A program made the position numbers and the translations under genes. Under the pieces are notes generated by a model that worked only from the letters and a program-made list of their open reading frames with translations, was not told where the DNA came from and ran no database searches. From Bacillus timonensis (lineage in GTDB: Bacteria; Bacillota; Bacilli; Bacillales; Bacillaceae_L), in contig NZ_HE610988.1 of NCBI RefSeq assembly GCF_000285535.1, positions 224,446-288,445 of the forward strand: DNA of 64,000 bases, written 5' to 3'. This document shows, one piece after another, positions 18,748 through 26,770 of this stretch (within the stretch, counting starts at the first letter, position 1; every line of letters begins with the position of its first letter).

Positions 18748-19437
18748 TCACACATAACCTTTTTCTTTTAGACTGACAAATTTGTGTTCACCAATTATTA
18801 AATGGTCTAAAAGCTCTATTCCAATTATCCTGCCACATTCAACTAACCGCTTCGTTACCTCTATATCCTCACGACTTGGAGCAGGGTCGCCGGATGGGTG
18901 ATTATGAATACAAATGATGGATGCTGCTGATCTTCGAAAGGCTTCCTTATACACCTCTCTTGGATGAACAATCGAAGCATTTAAACTTCCGATAAAAATT
19001 GTTTGTCGATGTATCACCTGATTTTTTGTATTTAAATAAAGACATACAAAATGCTCTTGTGTTAAAAAGCGCATATCCTCCATCACATATTTAGCACCAT
19101 CTTCAGGGGATCTAATTACATAACGGTCTTCATATTGAAGTTTACCAATTCTTCTTCCTAGTTCAACGGCAGCCATAATTTGTACGGCTTTTGCTGTCCC
19201 AATGCCTTTAATAGAGGTAATTTCTTCAACTGAAGCATCCTTTAATAATCGAAGACCTTCAAAACGATGCAATAAGCGATTTGAAAGTTGAATGACCGAT
19301 TCTTCCTTTGAACCTGTTCGTAAAAGAATCGCTAAAAGCTCATGGTTAGAAAGACTGTCCGCTCCATCGGTAACCAAACGTTCCCGCGGCCTTTCTTCCC
19401 TGGGATAATCACGAATCATAAGCTCAGATGATTTCAA
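18748..19437 (-). CDS. radC: RadC family JAMM/MPN-domain protein
   Basis: A 229-residue protein of the RadC family (B. subtilis YsxA). Residues 10-80 carry a helix-hairpin-helix region (EEITSIKGIGTAKAVQI). Residues 105-229 are the JAB/MPN domain with the metal-binding signature HNHPSGDPAPSREDIE. Despite its name, a repair role is not established. It lies between maf and mreB as in B. subtilis. The ATG at 19437 follows AGGAGG; an internal ATG (MIRDYPREERP) is a weaker alternative. Confidence 0.95.
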   Translation of the reverse strand: MKSSELMIRDYPREERPRERLVTDGADSLSNHELLAILLRTGSKEESVIQLSNRLLHRFEGLRLLKDASVEEITSIKGIGTAKAVQIMAAVELGRRIGKLQYEDRYVIRSPEDGAKYVMEDMRFLTQEHFVCLYLNTKNQVIHRQTIFIGSLNASIVHPREVYKEAFRRSAASIICIHNHPSGDPAPSREDIEVTKRLVECGRIIGIELLDHLIIGEHKFVSLKEKGYV

Positions 19438-19559
19438 ATAGGTTCCTCCTATCTATTGTAGTAGATACTTGGACCCACCCATCATTAAAGCTATAGACTA
19501 CTATGTAATGTAACACACCATGTAGCATATCAATTTATATTTTTTGTAAATATCAAGCC

Positions 19560-20126
19560 TTAGCAGTGAAATCCTATATTCCTTAGTTCACGGAGTGTTC
19601 GTGACACAGGCAATCCGACTACAGAAAAATAGTCCCCTTTAATATGTTTGACGAGTGCAGATCCAAGTCCTTGAATTCCATATGAACCTGCTTTATCCTT
19701 TGGTTCGCCTGAGGCAACATATGCTTTAATTTCCTCATCCGTTAGATCCCAAAATGTTACTTCTGTTCTTTCAAAGAACAATTTCTGATTGTCCTTAAAA
19801 AGAAGTGCAACCCCTGTTATGACTTCATGTGTTTGATTTGAGAGAGTTTTTAAAACATGTATTGATTCCTGTTCGTTTTTAGGTTTACCTAAAAACTGGT
19901 TTTGAAACACAACAGCTGTATCGGCTGCAAGAATATAGGAATCAGGAAATTGTTTAGAAATTGCCTTTGCTTTTTTTAGGGCAATTGTCATGACCTTTTC
20001 TTCCGGAGTGAGTGTTTCGTCAATGGATTCATCAATATTACTGACGGAAACTTCGAAGGAAAGTTTCACATTTCTAAGAAGTTCTTTTCGTCGTGGAGAA
20101 CCTGAGGCTAAAACGAGGTGTTGCAT
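19560..20126 (-). CDS. maf: Maf family nucleotide pyrophosphatase
   Basis: Hydrolyses dTTP/UTP and modified pyrimidine nucleotides; in B. subtilis it also affects septation. The ATG at 20126 has AAAGGGTG upstream. The 188-residue protein begins MQHLVLASGSPRRKELL, the substrate-binding signature, and includes AADTAVVFQNQFLGKP and KDKAGSYGIQG. The length agrees with B. subtilis Maf (189). It lies between spoIIB and radC. Confidence 0.96.
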   Translation of the reverse strand: MQHLVLASGSPRRKELLRNVKLSFEVSVSNIDESIDETLTPEEKVMTIALKKAKAISKQFPDSYILAADTAVVFQNQFLGKPKNEQESIHVLKTLSNQTHEVITGVALLFKDNQKLFFERTEVTFWDLTDEEIKAYVASGEPKDKAGSYGIQGLGSALVKHIKGDYFSVVGLPVSRTLRELRNIGFHC

Positions 20127-20283
20127 ACTTTTCACCCTTTATTATTTTTTTCAGATTGGAAGATACCTGTATATCGTAACAAACAAATCTTGTCTCTACA
20201 ATTATGTAAAATTAAATTTTGTTGATAATTTATTGTTTGAGACATTTTGTCTATTTATGTAAAACTCAAGAAATTCAAACCAT

Positions 20284-20317
20284 AAAGAAGGAAAGGAGTT
20301 ATTTTCTCCTTTCCTTC
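20284..20317 (-). terminator. Terminator-like hairpin after spoIIB
   Basis: Perfect stem GAAGGAAAGGAG/CTCCTTTCCTTC with a 7-nt loop. The downstream T tract on the minus strand is short (CTTTATG), so termination may be partial. Confidence 0.65.
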
Positions 20318-20340
20318 TTCTTTGTAAAAATTAATTTTGA

Positions 20341-21422
20341 CTAACTTAACTCAGAAACCCACATTGTGTAGGCTTTGTATGCATTAAGTAATGATTGCTG
20401 TGTTTCCCATAGTGCTTTTTCATTTCCATCATTTTTATAGGTCTGAAGTTGAGTAAATGCAGACTGAATATTTGTTTGAAACTCTTTAAGTTGTGCATGG
20501 AGGTTGTCGGTCTTGATTCCTTTAACAGCTGCAACTTGTTTTGAGAGATTCTCCCATTTCTCGTTGTCAATTGCGCCAGTCCCGAAAGCACCGGAAGATA
20601 AAGTTATTAATTCCTTAAATACAGGAAGACTTATTTTAATTGCTTCTGAATCTTCTTTTCCTGCATTTGAATAGGAACCACCAGGGATTTCAAATGTTTT
20701 AGAAAAAAAATCCGGGAATGCTTCTGCATATTTTGCCTTGATTCCTCCAACTGAACCTTGTTCAGTTCCAATGCCAGCAAGTACGTAAAAGGAACCATCC
20801 ATTTGAACAGCAGTTGCGGCAAAACCTTTGCTTGTAATATCACTTACAGTAGAATTTGCCGATTCAGCAGTTGAAAACTTTCCACCTTGAACAACACCCG
20901 TTGATAGGGTTTCTAACTCAACCGCAACTTGGCTACTTACTGGCTTATCTTTTGGGTTTTCAGCTGGTGTCGGATTTTTTCAGTAATTTGAGATGGATTC
21001 TCTGATTCGGCAGGGCCAGCATTTACATCTTCAACCACTTTTAAAATCATAAACCCAAATCCAACACCAAGAACAATTGCTAAAACAAGTGAACCGACAA
21101 ATTGTTTCACAGAAAAAAGTTGTATTCCGCTATTCTTTTTTGATAGTTTTGGAATTTTACTAGGACCTTTTGTTTGCCGTAAATCTTCAATAGGAATTAT
21201 AGGAATCTCTTTTTCCTTCAAGGGTTTGTTTTTTAAACTTTCATCTGGTAGAACCCAGCTAAAATCATCCTCTTCCTCCTCCTGTGCTGCAGCAACTTCA
21301 TCATTTTCAATTCCAATAAGAGGTTTTTCCGTTTCGACAAATTTAGTTGTCTCTTTCCCTTCAGACTTTACCTTTGGCTCTTTGCCATTAATTTTAATAG
21401 AAATCCGATTGTGCTTGTCCAT
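20341..21422 (-). pseudogene. spoIIB: SpoIIB, SPOR-domain sporulation septum protein (frameshifted)
   Basis: In B. subtilis this septal protein helps engulfment by recruiting SpoIIM/SpoIID/SpoIIP. The ATG at 21422 has GGTGGTG upstream. The first part (to 20937) has a short basic/acidic cytoplasmic region and one membrane helix (about residues 110-132). The frame then ends after TEKIRHQLKTQKISQ. Adding one A to the A6 run (20975-20980) continues as TEKNPTPAENPKDKPVSSQ, then the SPOR signature VQGGKFSTAESANS, and runs through MDGSFYVLAGIG to 20341. The product is then one protein of about 360 residues, as expected next to maf. Scored as interrupted because the given sequence does not encode it in one frame. 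Confidence 0.9.
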
Positions 21423-21472
21423 TTTTTTCACCACCTATTTAAGAAAACGCCTACTTTTTGTCAATGCTACCA

Positions 21473-21511
21473 TAACAATAAAAAAAAGAACAAGACATTT
21501 GTCGTCTTGTT
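21473..21511 (-). terminator. Terminator after pilO
   Basis: Stem AACAAGAC/GTCTTGTT (21489-21511), then TCTTTTTTTTATTG on the minus strand. It closes the pilA-pilO transcript ahead of spoIIB. Confidence 0.85.
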
Positions 21512-21537
21512 ACTAGAGGTTTTCGTCAAATTCTGCA

Positions 21538-22278
21538 CTATTCAATGTTTTTAGTAGGAACGAGTGGATTATTTTTATTGCTAGGTCCAGGTGCATCTAA
21601 CTCTGGATCGAATTCTATTAATTCCTCCAAGTCCGGGTAATAGTATGTTGAAATTGTTAATGTTGTCGTTAGCATATCAGTTCCTTGATTCGTAGAGACA
21701 ATTTCAGGAAAACCTGAGAATGCAATCTGTTCAACCTTTGTTATTCTCTCAAAATTCTCTAAGGAATGAATAAATTGCTCAAGTTCAAAATAACCCGGAG
21801 ACTGAACTGTTAAAAAGGCGGTAAGTTTTTTAACTCCCGCAGGAAGATTAGCCTCGTGATTATCAGCATTATTCTCATTTTGACTTTCCACAACAGATTC
21901 ATTCTCAACTTCTGCAATTGATTCAGTTGTAGTCGCTCCATTGTTATCATCATTAAATGTCATGCTTGTAATAAAACTATTTGAAACGGTCTCAGCTTGT
22001 TCAAGATTGAGTAAAAACTGTTCAAGTAATGGTTTGATTGGAACTTTTTTCTGTAGAGCTGTTGCATTTTCTTCTAACTGTGTTTCTTTTAAACCAGGAC
22101 CTATTTCGATGGCTTCTAACTGCTTATTTAGCTCTGTTAAATCCGAATTCGCTGATTTTAATTCACTTTTCAACGGAAATATCAACAAAAAATAGACAAA
22201 AAGAAATGAAATAATTAATAAACTACTTAAAAGTAGAAAAAACAATTTTCGATTCTGTAAAAAAGGAAAAGATCTCAT
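21538..22278 (-). CDS. pilO: PilO-like type IV pilus inner-membrane assembly protein
   Basis: Bitopic protein expected to pair with PilN in the alignment complex of the pilus machine. The 246-residue protein has one membrane helix (about 10-33), a coiled coil (SELKSANSDLTELNKQLEAI), and a C-terminal ferredoxin-like region. A low-complexity acidic Asn/Glu linker lies around residues 120-145. Sequence conservation is low, as is usual for PilO, so the call rests on topology and on position directly after pilN (4-bp overlap). Confidence 0.8.
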   Translation of the reverse strand: MRSFPFLQNRKLFFLLLSSLLIISFLFVYFLLIFPLKSELKSANSDLTELNKQLEAIEIGPGLKETQLEENATALQKKVPIKPLLEQFLLNLEQAETVSNSFITSMTFNDDNNGATTTESIAEVENESVVESQNENNADNHEANLPAGVKKLTAFLTVQSPGYFELEQFIHSLENFERITKVEQIAFSGFPEIVSTNQGTDMLTTTLTISTYYYPDLEELIEFDPELDAPGPSNKNNPLVPTKNIE

Positions 22279-22856
22279 TCGCTCTCCTCCCTATTCATCT
22301 CTTTCTTCATAGCATCCTTGTCCATCATTAACACAAAATCAGCAGTATATCTTGGGACAACTACGGTTTCATTCGTTAGATTTTCGTATTCTGTTGTAGT
22401 AACCTGAGTTAATGTCGCATCACTTACATAAAGAGAATCATTCACATTTTTTAAAAAAAATGCAATCTCACGGTTCGAATCAAATTGAACTGTTAATTGA
22501 ACAGAACCATCATCATTATACGTAAAGTTCATGATAAACCCTCGTTCAGGTAATAAAGCAGAGAGCTCTTGAAGCATAAAGACTGTTGAAATCGGATCAT
22601 TTTCAGCCCATTCTACGACATTTTGGAGCTCTGTCATATCAGAAATCGGTTCGCCATGATTCCCTTCAAGTGCAATTAATTCATTTACCGTTTCAATATT
22701 ATTTTGGGCAGTAGATAAGTCCTGCTTAACTTGTTTGTATTGCATCGTTAAAAAGAAGCCAGCCAGAGCGGCCAATAAAATGATAATAAGCGTAGGGATA
22801 ATGATACTAACCTTTTTTTTATCTTTTTCTGGTATTAAATTGATTTCAATTAGCAT
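22275..22856 (-). CDS. pilN: PilN-like type IV pilus assembly protein
   Basis: The 193-residue protein begins MLIEINLIPEKDKKK. The INLIP motif is the conserved cytoplasmic peptide by which PilN docks onto PilM. A membrane helix (18-39), a short coiled coil and a periplasm-side beta-alpha domain follow. It lies between pilM (23 bp upstream) and pilO (4-bp overlap), which suggests translational coupling. Confidence 0.87.
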   Translation of the reverse strand: MLIEINLIPEKDKKKVSIIIPTLIIILLAALAGFFLTMQYKQVKQDLSTAQNNIETVNELIALEGNHGEPISDMTELQNVVEWAENDPISTVFMLQELSALLPERGFIMNFTYNDDGSVQLTVQFDSNREIAFFLKNVNDSLYVSDATLTQVTTTEYENLTNETVVVPRYTADFVLMMDKDAMKKEMNREESE

Positions 22857-22879
22857 ACTATCCCCCTAATTAAATAGAT

Positions 22880-23866
22880 TCATGTTAAATATCCATGTAA
22901 GGAAAGCCCAATACAATCGAAGAATCGTTCAGGAATATCTTCTCCTGCTTTTGTATGATATGGGGTATCCACGATTTTTTGAATCGGTATGTTTATGGAT
23001 TGCTTTGCTCTTTCCATTAATAAACCGACAAATGGATGATCCCCTCCGATTCGTATTTGTGTAACACTTTCATTCCCCTTATGTAATGAAAAATGATAAA
23101 AGTTAATAATTCTTTCAACTTCTAATACGATGTCTTGAATTTTACCGATTAGATCTTTTTCGTCACCTATGTACACCCACTCTTCTATCCCTGATCGGCC
23201 CATTTTCACATCCCATTGTTTTGATTCCATTGATAAAGGTAGATGTCTTGTAAAAATAGGGATATCCTGATGAAAGACTGTCATATCAACTGAATCCAAG
23301 TTTACTTGAATCATTAAATAATGTTCTGCCTGTGATGTAGAATGTTGGGAATAAAAAAGTCGGTACATTGCAAGAGGAGTAATATCGGCAACCTCAGGTT
23401 TTACTTTCGCCTCTTCAAGCAGTTCCACATAATTTGAAATAATATGTTCAGGTGAAGCAATAAGGATAATTTGTTTTTCTCCATCCTTCTCACCTATTAC
23501 ATTTGTTTCTAGAATGGGATCCTCAAACGGCAAATGTAAAGTTTCTCCCAATTCTAAATAAAGATGCCCTTGTACTTCGTCATCTGGTATATCGAAAGGA
23601 ACCGTTGTATTTCGAATAAGCATGTATGGATCTGGAACACAAAATTGAAGTTTTGCTCCTTTGATTTTCCAGTTTTCCACACATTCTTCTAATATGGTGA
23701 GTAAGGTTTCACGTTCAATAATATTTCCTTCTTCAATTACACCATATGGAAGTCTCCGCTCACCATAATTTATAATAACATTTGGCTTGATTGTTTCCAC
23801 ATAACGAATTGTATGATTTCGAATCATCATGCTCACACGATGACTTTTTTTTCTAAAAAGCGACAT
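22880..23866 (-). CDS. pilM: PilM-like actin-fold type IV pilus assembly ATPase
   Basis: Cytoplasmic actin-like protein that links PilN/PilO to the assembly ATPase. The ATG at 23866 is used with GAGGATGAG upstream. The 328-residue protein has a family-typical first segment (HRVSMMIRNHTIRYVE), a PilM-like core (LQFCVPDPYMLIRNTTVPFDIPD split by the usual turn), and the C-terminal IRIGGDHPFVGLLMERA motif. The 151 bp upstream, to pilD, hold a 13-bp inverted repeat. Confidence 0.87.
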   Translation of the reverse strand: MSLFRKKSHRVSMMIRNHTIRYVETIKPNVIINYGERRLPYGVIEEGNIIERETLLTILEECVENWKIKGAKLQFCVPDPYMLIRNTTVPFDIPDDEVQGHLYLELGETLHLPFEDPILETNVIGEKDGEKQIILIASPEHIISNYVELLEEAKVKPEVADITPLAMYRLFYSQHSTSQAEHYLMIQVNLDSVDMTVFHQDIPIFTRHLPLSMESKQWDVKMGRSGIEEWVYIGDEKDLIGKIQDIVLEVERIINFYHFSLHKGNESVTQIRIGGDHPFVGLLMERAKQSINIPIQKIVDTPYHTKAGEDIPERFFDCIGLSLHGYLT

Positions 23867-23993
23867 TATCACTCATCCTCAATATTATATCAGAATGTTG
23901 TAACCCATTATCAATACGCCTTGGTGTAATTGCGCGTTTTTTTGAGCTTGATCGAAAAATTACCTTTGAAATAATCGTGGCATCCTTCGTAGG

Positions 23994-24034
23994 ATTTAAC
24001 TTTATTCAGCCAAAGAGCTAAAATAAAGTTAAAT
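23994..24034. other. Perfect 13-bp inverted repeat at the pilD 3' end
   Basis: ATTTAACTTTATT and its complement are separated by 15 nt that include a further AGC/GCT pairing. It spans the pilD stop codon. No T run follows, so this is a stable hairpin rather than a clear terminator. The remaining 127 bp to pilM contain no gene and no riboswitch family I can recognise. Confidence 0.6.
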
Positions 24035-24770
24035 ACCATTCTATTATAGTATCACCGTAATAATATGTCATCAAAGAGCCTATGACAATAAAGGGTCCAA
24101 ACGGAATTGGTTTGTTTCTTTTTATTTTACCAATTAACATACCAAAACCACCAATGACTGCCCCGATTAATGTCGACAAAAAGAAGGCTAGAAGGGTTTC
24201 CTTCGTTCCGAGAACAAGGCCAATCAGGAAAAAGAGTTTAATGTCTCCCCCTCCCATACCACCTTTACTAACAATAGCAATTAAGGCTAGTAGGCCAAAA
24301 CCTACAATTGCCCCAATTATGGAATCCCACCATGGCGTTACTGGACTACATACACGAGCAATACCAAGAATAACAAGGAAAAACAATAAAACTTTATCAG
24401 GAATGAGCATGTAATGTATATCAGAAACAGTGATAATCATAAGCAAAGACACAAACGCTAAAGCAACGATTAGTTCTTGATTAAAGCCAACTTTGTAAAA
24501 AGAGAATGCAAATAGTAATCCTGTAAGAAGTTCTATTAATGGATAAATAGCGGAAATTTTCGTCCCACAGGTTCGACATTTTCCTTTTAAAAAGATATAT
24601 GAAAAGACTGGGACTAAGTCAATTGCGGTTAATGTGCGATTACAAGATGTACAGTGGGAACGTGGTTTTACAATGGATTCGTTGTTTGGTATTCGGAGTC
24701 CAACCACATTAAAGAAGGAGCCTAGTAAAAGGCCAATGATGAATAGATAAATGAGGAGTATAGTTTCCAT
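24018..24770 (-). CDS. pilD: Prepilin leader peptidase/N-methyltransferase (PilD/ComC family)
   Basis: Aspartic peptidase that cleaves prepilins at the Gly/hydrophobic junction. The ATG at 24770 follows AAAGGA and gives METILLIYLFIIGLLLGSFFNVVGLRIP; the open frame continues upstream without support. The N-terminal cytoplasmic domain has two CxxC pairs (HCTSCNRT and KCRTCGTK) that bind zinc. The A24 peptidase aspartates lie in VSDIHYMLIPDK and GMGGGDIKLF. About eight membrane segments. B. subtilis ComC occupies the same locus between spoIIB and folC, so this gene may serve both competence pseudopilins and pili. Confidence 0.95.
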   Translation of the reverse strand: METILLIYLFIIGLLLGSFFNVVGLRIPNNESIVKPRSHCTSCNRTLTAIDLVPVFSYIFLKGKCRTCGTKISAIYPLIELLTGLLFAFSFYKVGFNQELIVALAFVSLLMIITVSDIHYMLIPDKVLLFFLVILGIARVCSPVTPWWDSIIGAIVGFGLLALIAIVSKGGMGGGDIKLFFLIGLVLGTKETLLAFFLSTLIGAVIGGFGMLIGKIKRNKPIPFGPFIVIGSLMTYYYGDTIIEWYLTLF

Positions 24771-24834
24771 CGGTTCAGTCCTTTTTTGAGTATTAGAGTA
24801 TGTAGAAGAAAAGACCTCGGAGTGAGGTCTCTTC

Positions 24835-25332
24835 TTACGGTGCTGTTTCTCCAGTTGCATCTCCTTCTTGGTCCACATGATTCCTAGTCAGATCATTTAC
24901 TGAATCACTTACAGTACGTGTATTTACAAAGAAATTATTTTGAGCTGATGCAAGAGTTACATCTACCTGTTTAACTGTTACATTATTTACTGTATCTGTA
25001 AAGTAGACTTTTGAATAAGTACTATTATAAGAACTATTAGTGGGGGATTTAGGGATTTCATCTAAGAATCCACCTTCTATTAATTCATCTAAAGTATATG
25101 ATTCAGTGTTTCCGGAAGCATTTTTAAGACCTGAAGCTTTCGCCAATTTAGCCGCATTTGCTATCTGTTGTGCATTCGCAATATGCGCATCCTTTTTACT
25201 ATTCTCTATTACATTCCCAATTGATGGTACTGCAATTGCGGATATGATTCCTAAGATTACGACTACTGCTAGTAATTCTACTAATGTCAAACCTTTTTGG
25301 TTTTTTAACAGTTTCTTTATTTTTTTTATCAT
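24835..25332 (-). CDS. pilA: Major type IV prepilin (PilA-like)
   Basis: Probable main pilus subunit of 165 residues. The ATG at 25332 is chosen for its AAGGAG site. The class III leader MIKKIKKLLKNQKG is followed by the mature N terminus LTLVELLAVVVILGIISAIA, with Glu5 in place and cleavage after Gly14. The rest is a small Ser/Thr/Asn-rich globular domain without cysteines. The gene is preceded by its own promoter and a c-di-GMP-II riboswitch with terminator, and is followed 64 bp later by pilD. This position and dedicated control argue that it is the most highly expressed subunit (inference). Confidence 0.92.
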   Translation of the reverse strand: MIKKIKKLLKNQKGLTLVELLAVVVILGIISAIAVPSIGNVIENSKKDAHIANAQQIANAAKLAKASGLKNASGNTESYTLDELIEGGFLDEIPKSPTNSSYNSTYSKVYFTDTVNNVTVKQVDVTLASAQNNFFVNTRTVSDSVNDLTRNHVDQEGDATGETAP

Positions 25333-25402
25333 ATTTCTCATCTCCTTCAAAAATGTTTATTACCTATTGTGTTTCTCTTGGTGAAAAAAATTCGAAAGGC
25401 AT

Positions 25403-25445
25403 AAAAAACGACCAATCTATAACAAAGAATGAAATAGGTTGGTCG
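25403..25445 (-). terminator. Riboswitch expression-platform terminator
   Basis: Stem CGACCAACCUAU/AUAGAUUGGUCG with one mismatch (25409-25445), then six U residues. Its 5' arm includes the conserved CGACC of the aptamer, so terminator and aptamer are mutually exclusive. Confidence 0.9.
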
Positions 25446-25519
25446 GTTGCACTAGTTGCTCCAAACAGTTCAAGTGCCCATTTACGAACTGTTCTTCCTC
25501 GCATCCTGTCGAATCTATT
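25403..25519 (-). ncRNA. Cyclic-di-GMP class II riboswitch controlling pilA
   Basis: The minus-strand RNA contains the conserved core UAAAUGGGCACUUGA, a short hairpin arm, then CUAGUGCAACCGACC. This corresponds to the Clostridium acetobutylicum c-di-GMP-II aptamer nearly base for base. Expected helices are present: AACAGUUC/GAACUGUU and GCACU/AGUGC. The segment AACCUAUU (25433-25440) can pair with the 5' strand AAUAGAUU (25512-25519; an aptamer closing helix) or with a downstream AUAGAUU (25414-25420; the terminator). Ligand-stabilised closing-helix formation would block termination, predicting an ON switch. The family call is strong; the ON direction is inferred from pairing. Confidence 0.92.
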
Positions 25520-25522
25520 ACT

Positions 25523-25550
25523 ATTATACTATATAGCTACTGATTAGCAA
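25523..25550 (-). promoter_or_regulatory. Sigma-A promoter of the riboswitch-pilA transcript
   Basis: On the minus strand: TTGCTA, a 16-bp spacer, then a perfect TATAAT. The predicted start lies at the first bases of the riboswitch closing helix. It overlaps the end of the pilC-pilA gap, giving pilA a transcript separate from pilBTC. Confidence 0.8.
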
Positions 25551-25559
25551 TGTAAATTT

Positions 25560-26768
25560 TTATTGGATTTTGTTAAAAATGTCGAACATCGGTATTGCAA
25601 TAGAACCGACTATCGTCCCCACAACGACAGCCAGTAAAGCAATCATAATTGGCTCTATTAATGACTTCAACTGTTCTGTTATCTGATCTACTTCCGCTTC
25701 GTAATAATCGGCCACTTTGTCCAATATGATATCAAGTGAACCTGATTTTTCACCAACAACAATCATATGCGAGACCATAGGAGGAAAGACCCAGTGTTTT
25801 TGCATTGGAGTTGCTAACGATTGCCCACTTTCGAGTGAAATACGAGAATCTCTTAATACCTTTGCCATCACTTCGTTTTCAATGATTCTTTCCACAATAG
25901 AGATTGCTTGTAAAATAGGAACAGAACTTGAAAATAACGAAGCTAAGGTTCGTGTCATTCTAGCAAGTGCTGCTTGTTGAAAAACCTTTCCTATCACCGG
26001 TATCTTTAATAAAAAATAATCAAGATAGTATTTACTCCTTTTGTTCCTTCTTGCATATAAAATTCCAAAATACACGAGTAAACCGAAAAGAATGATAAGA
26101 TACCAAAAGCTTTGAACAAAATCTCCTACGTTTATTACAAACCTTGTAACAGGCGGTAATTCCGAACCAAATGATTCAAACATATCGGTAAACGTAGGGA
26201 CAACAGTTGCTAATAAGAAGATTACAATTCCAATCGATGATATTCCCAAAAATATGGGGTAGGTCATTGCAGATTTTACCTTTTGTATGGTTTTATATTG
26301 CTTTTCATAATAAGTCGCAAGTCGGTCTAAAATCTCATCTAAATTACCGCCCGCTTCTCCCGCCTTCAACATATTTGTAAAAAATGGTGGAAAAACCTTT
26401 CGGTGACGTTCCGCTAGTTCACTAAATGGATTTCCTTCCTCAAGGCCTTCAACGATTTCTGTTAACGCCTGTTGTAGCAATTTATTTGTAGTTTGCTGTG
26501 ATAAAATCCTTGTACAGTCAACGACAGAAATACCGGCTTTTAATAAAGTTGAAAACTGACGGATGTAAATAACAAAATCCTTTGTTTTCACTTTTTTAGC
26601 TCCAAGGCTTACTTCTTTATAGAGTATTCCTTTCATTTCCTGTATTGATTTTACAGCTACCCCTTGCTCTCTTAATTGGACGATAGCCTGTCTTTGGCTT
26701 ATACTTGAAACCTTGCCAGTTTTCTTTCTTCCATAGCGATCTCTGCCCTCATATTGGAACATTGGCAC
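25560..26768 (-). CDS. pilC: PilC, type IV pilus inner-membrane platform protein
   Basis: Polytopic platform on which the pilus is assembled. The 402-residue protein has the duplicated T2SSF domain: first copy about residues 65-190 (FVIYIRQFSTLLKAGISVVDC), second about 265-395 (LARMTRTLASLFSSSVPILQA). Three membrane helices are predicted near 165-190, 215-235 and 370-395. The GTG at 26768 has an AGGTG site overlapping the pilT stop region. Part of pilB-pilT-pilC. Confidence 0.95.
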   Translation of the reverse strand: MPMFQYEGRDRYGRKKTGKVSSISQRQAIVQLREQGVAVKSIQEMKGILYKEVSLGAKKVKTKDFVIYIRQFSTLLKAGISVVDCTRILSQQTTNKLLQQALTEIVEGLEEGNPFSELAERHRKVFPPFFTNMLKAGEAGGNLDEILDRLATYYEKQYKTIQKVKSAMTYPIFLGISSIGIVIFLLATVVPTFTDMFESFGSELPPVTRFVINVGDFVQSFWYLIILFGLLVYFGILYARRNKRSKYYLDYFLLKIPVIGKVFQQAALARMTRTLASLFSSSVPILQAISIVERIIENEVMAKVLRDSRISLESGQSLATPMQKHWVFPPMVSHMIVVGEKSGSLDIILDKVADYYEAEVDQITEQLKSLIEPIMIALLAVVVGTIVGSIAIPMFDIFNKIQ

Positions 26769-26770
26769 AA

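Noticed and set aside
20341..20802. Separate gene starting at MDGSFYVLAGIG
   Set aside because: The methionine lies in the middle of a SPOR domain whose first half is in the same frame upstream without a start; it is the 3' part of spoIIB.
23873..23900. TATAAT just upstream of pilM as a promoter
   Set aside because: Transcription would start within or after the ribosome binding site, and no suitable -35 is present.
23867..24017. A second c-di-GMP riboswitch before pilM
   Set aside because: Neither the class I core (GGGCAAACC, GCAAAGCC) nor the class II core is present.
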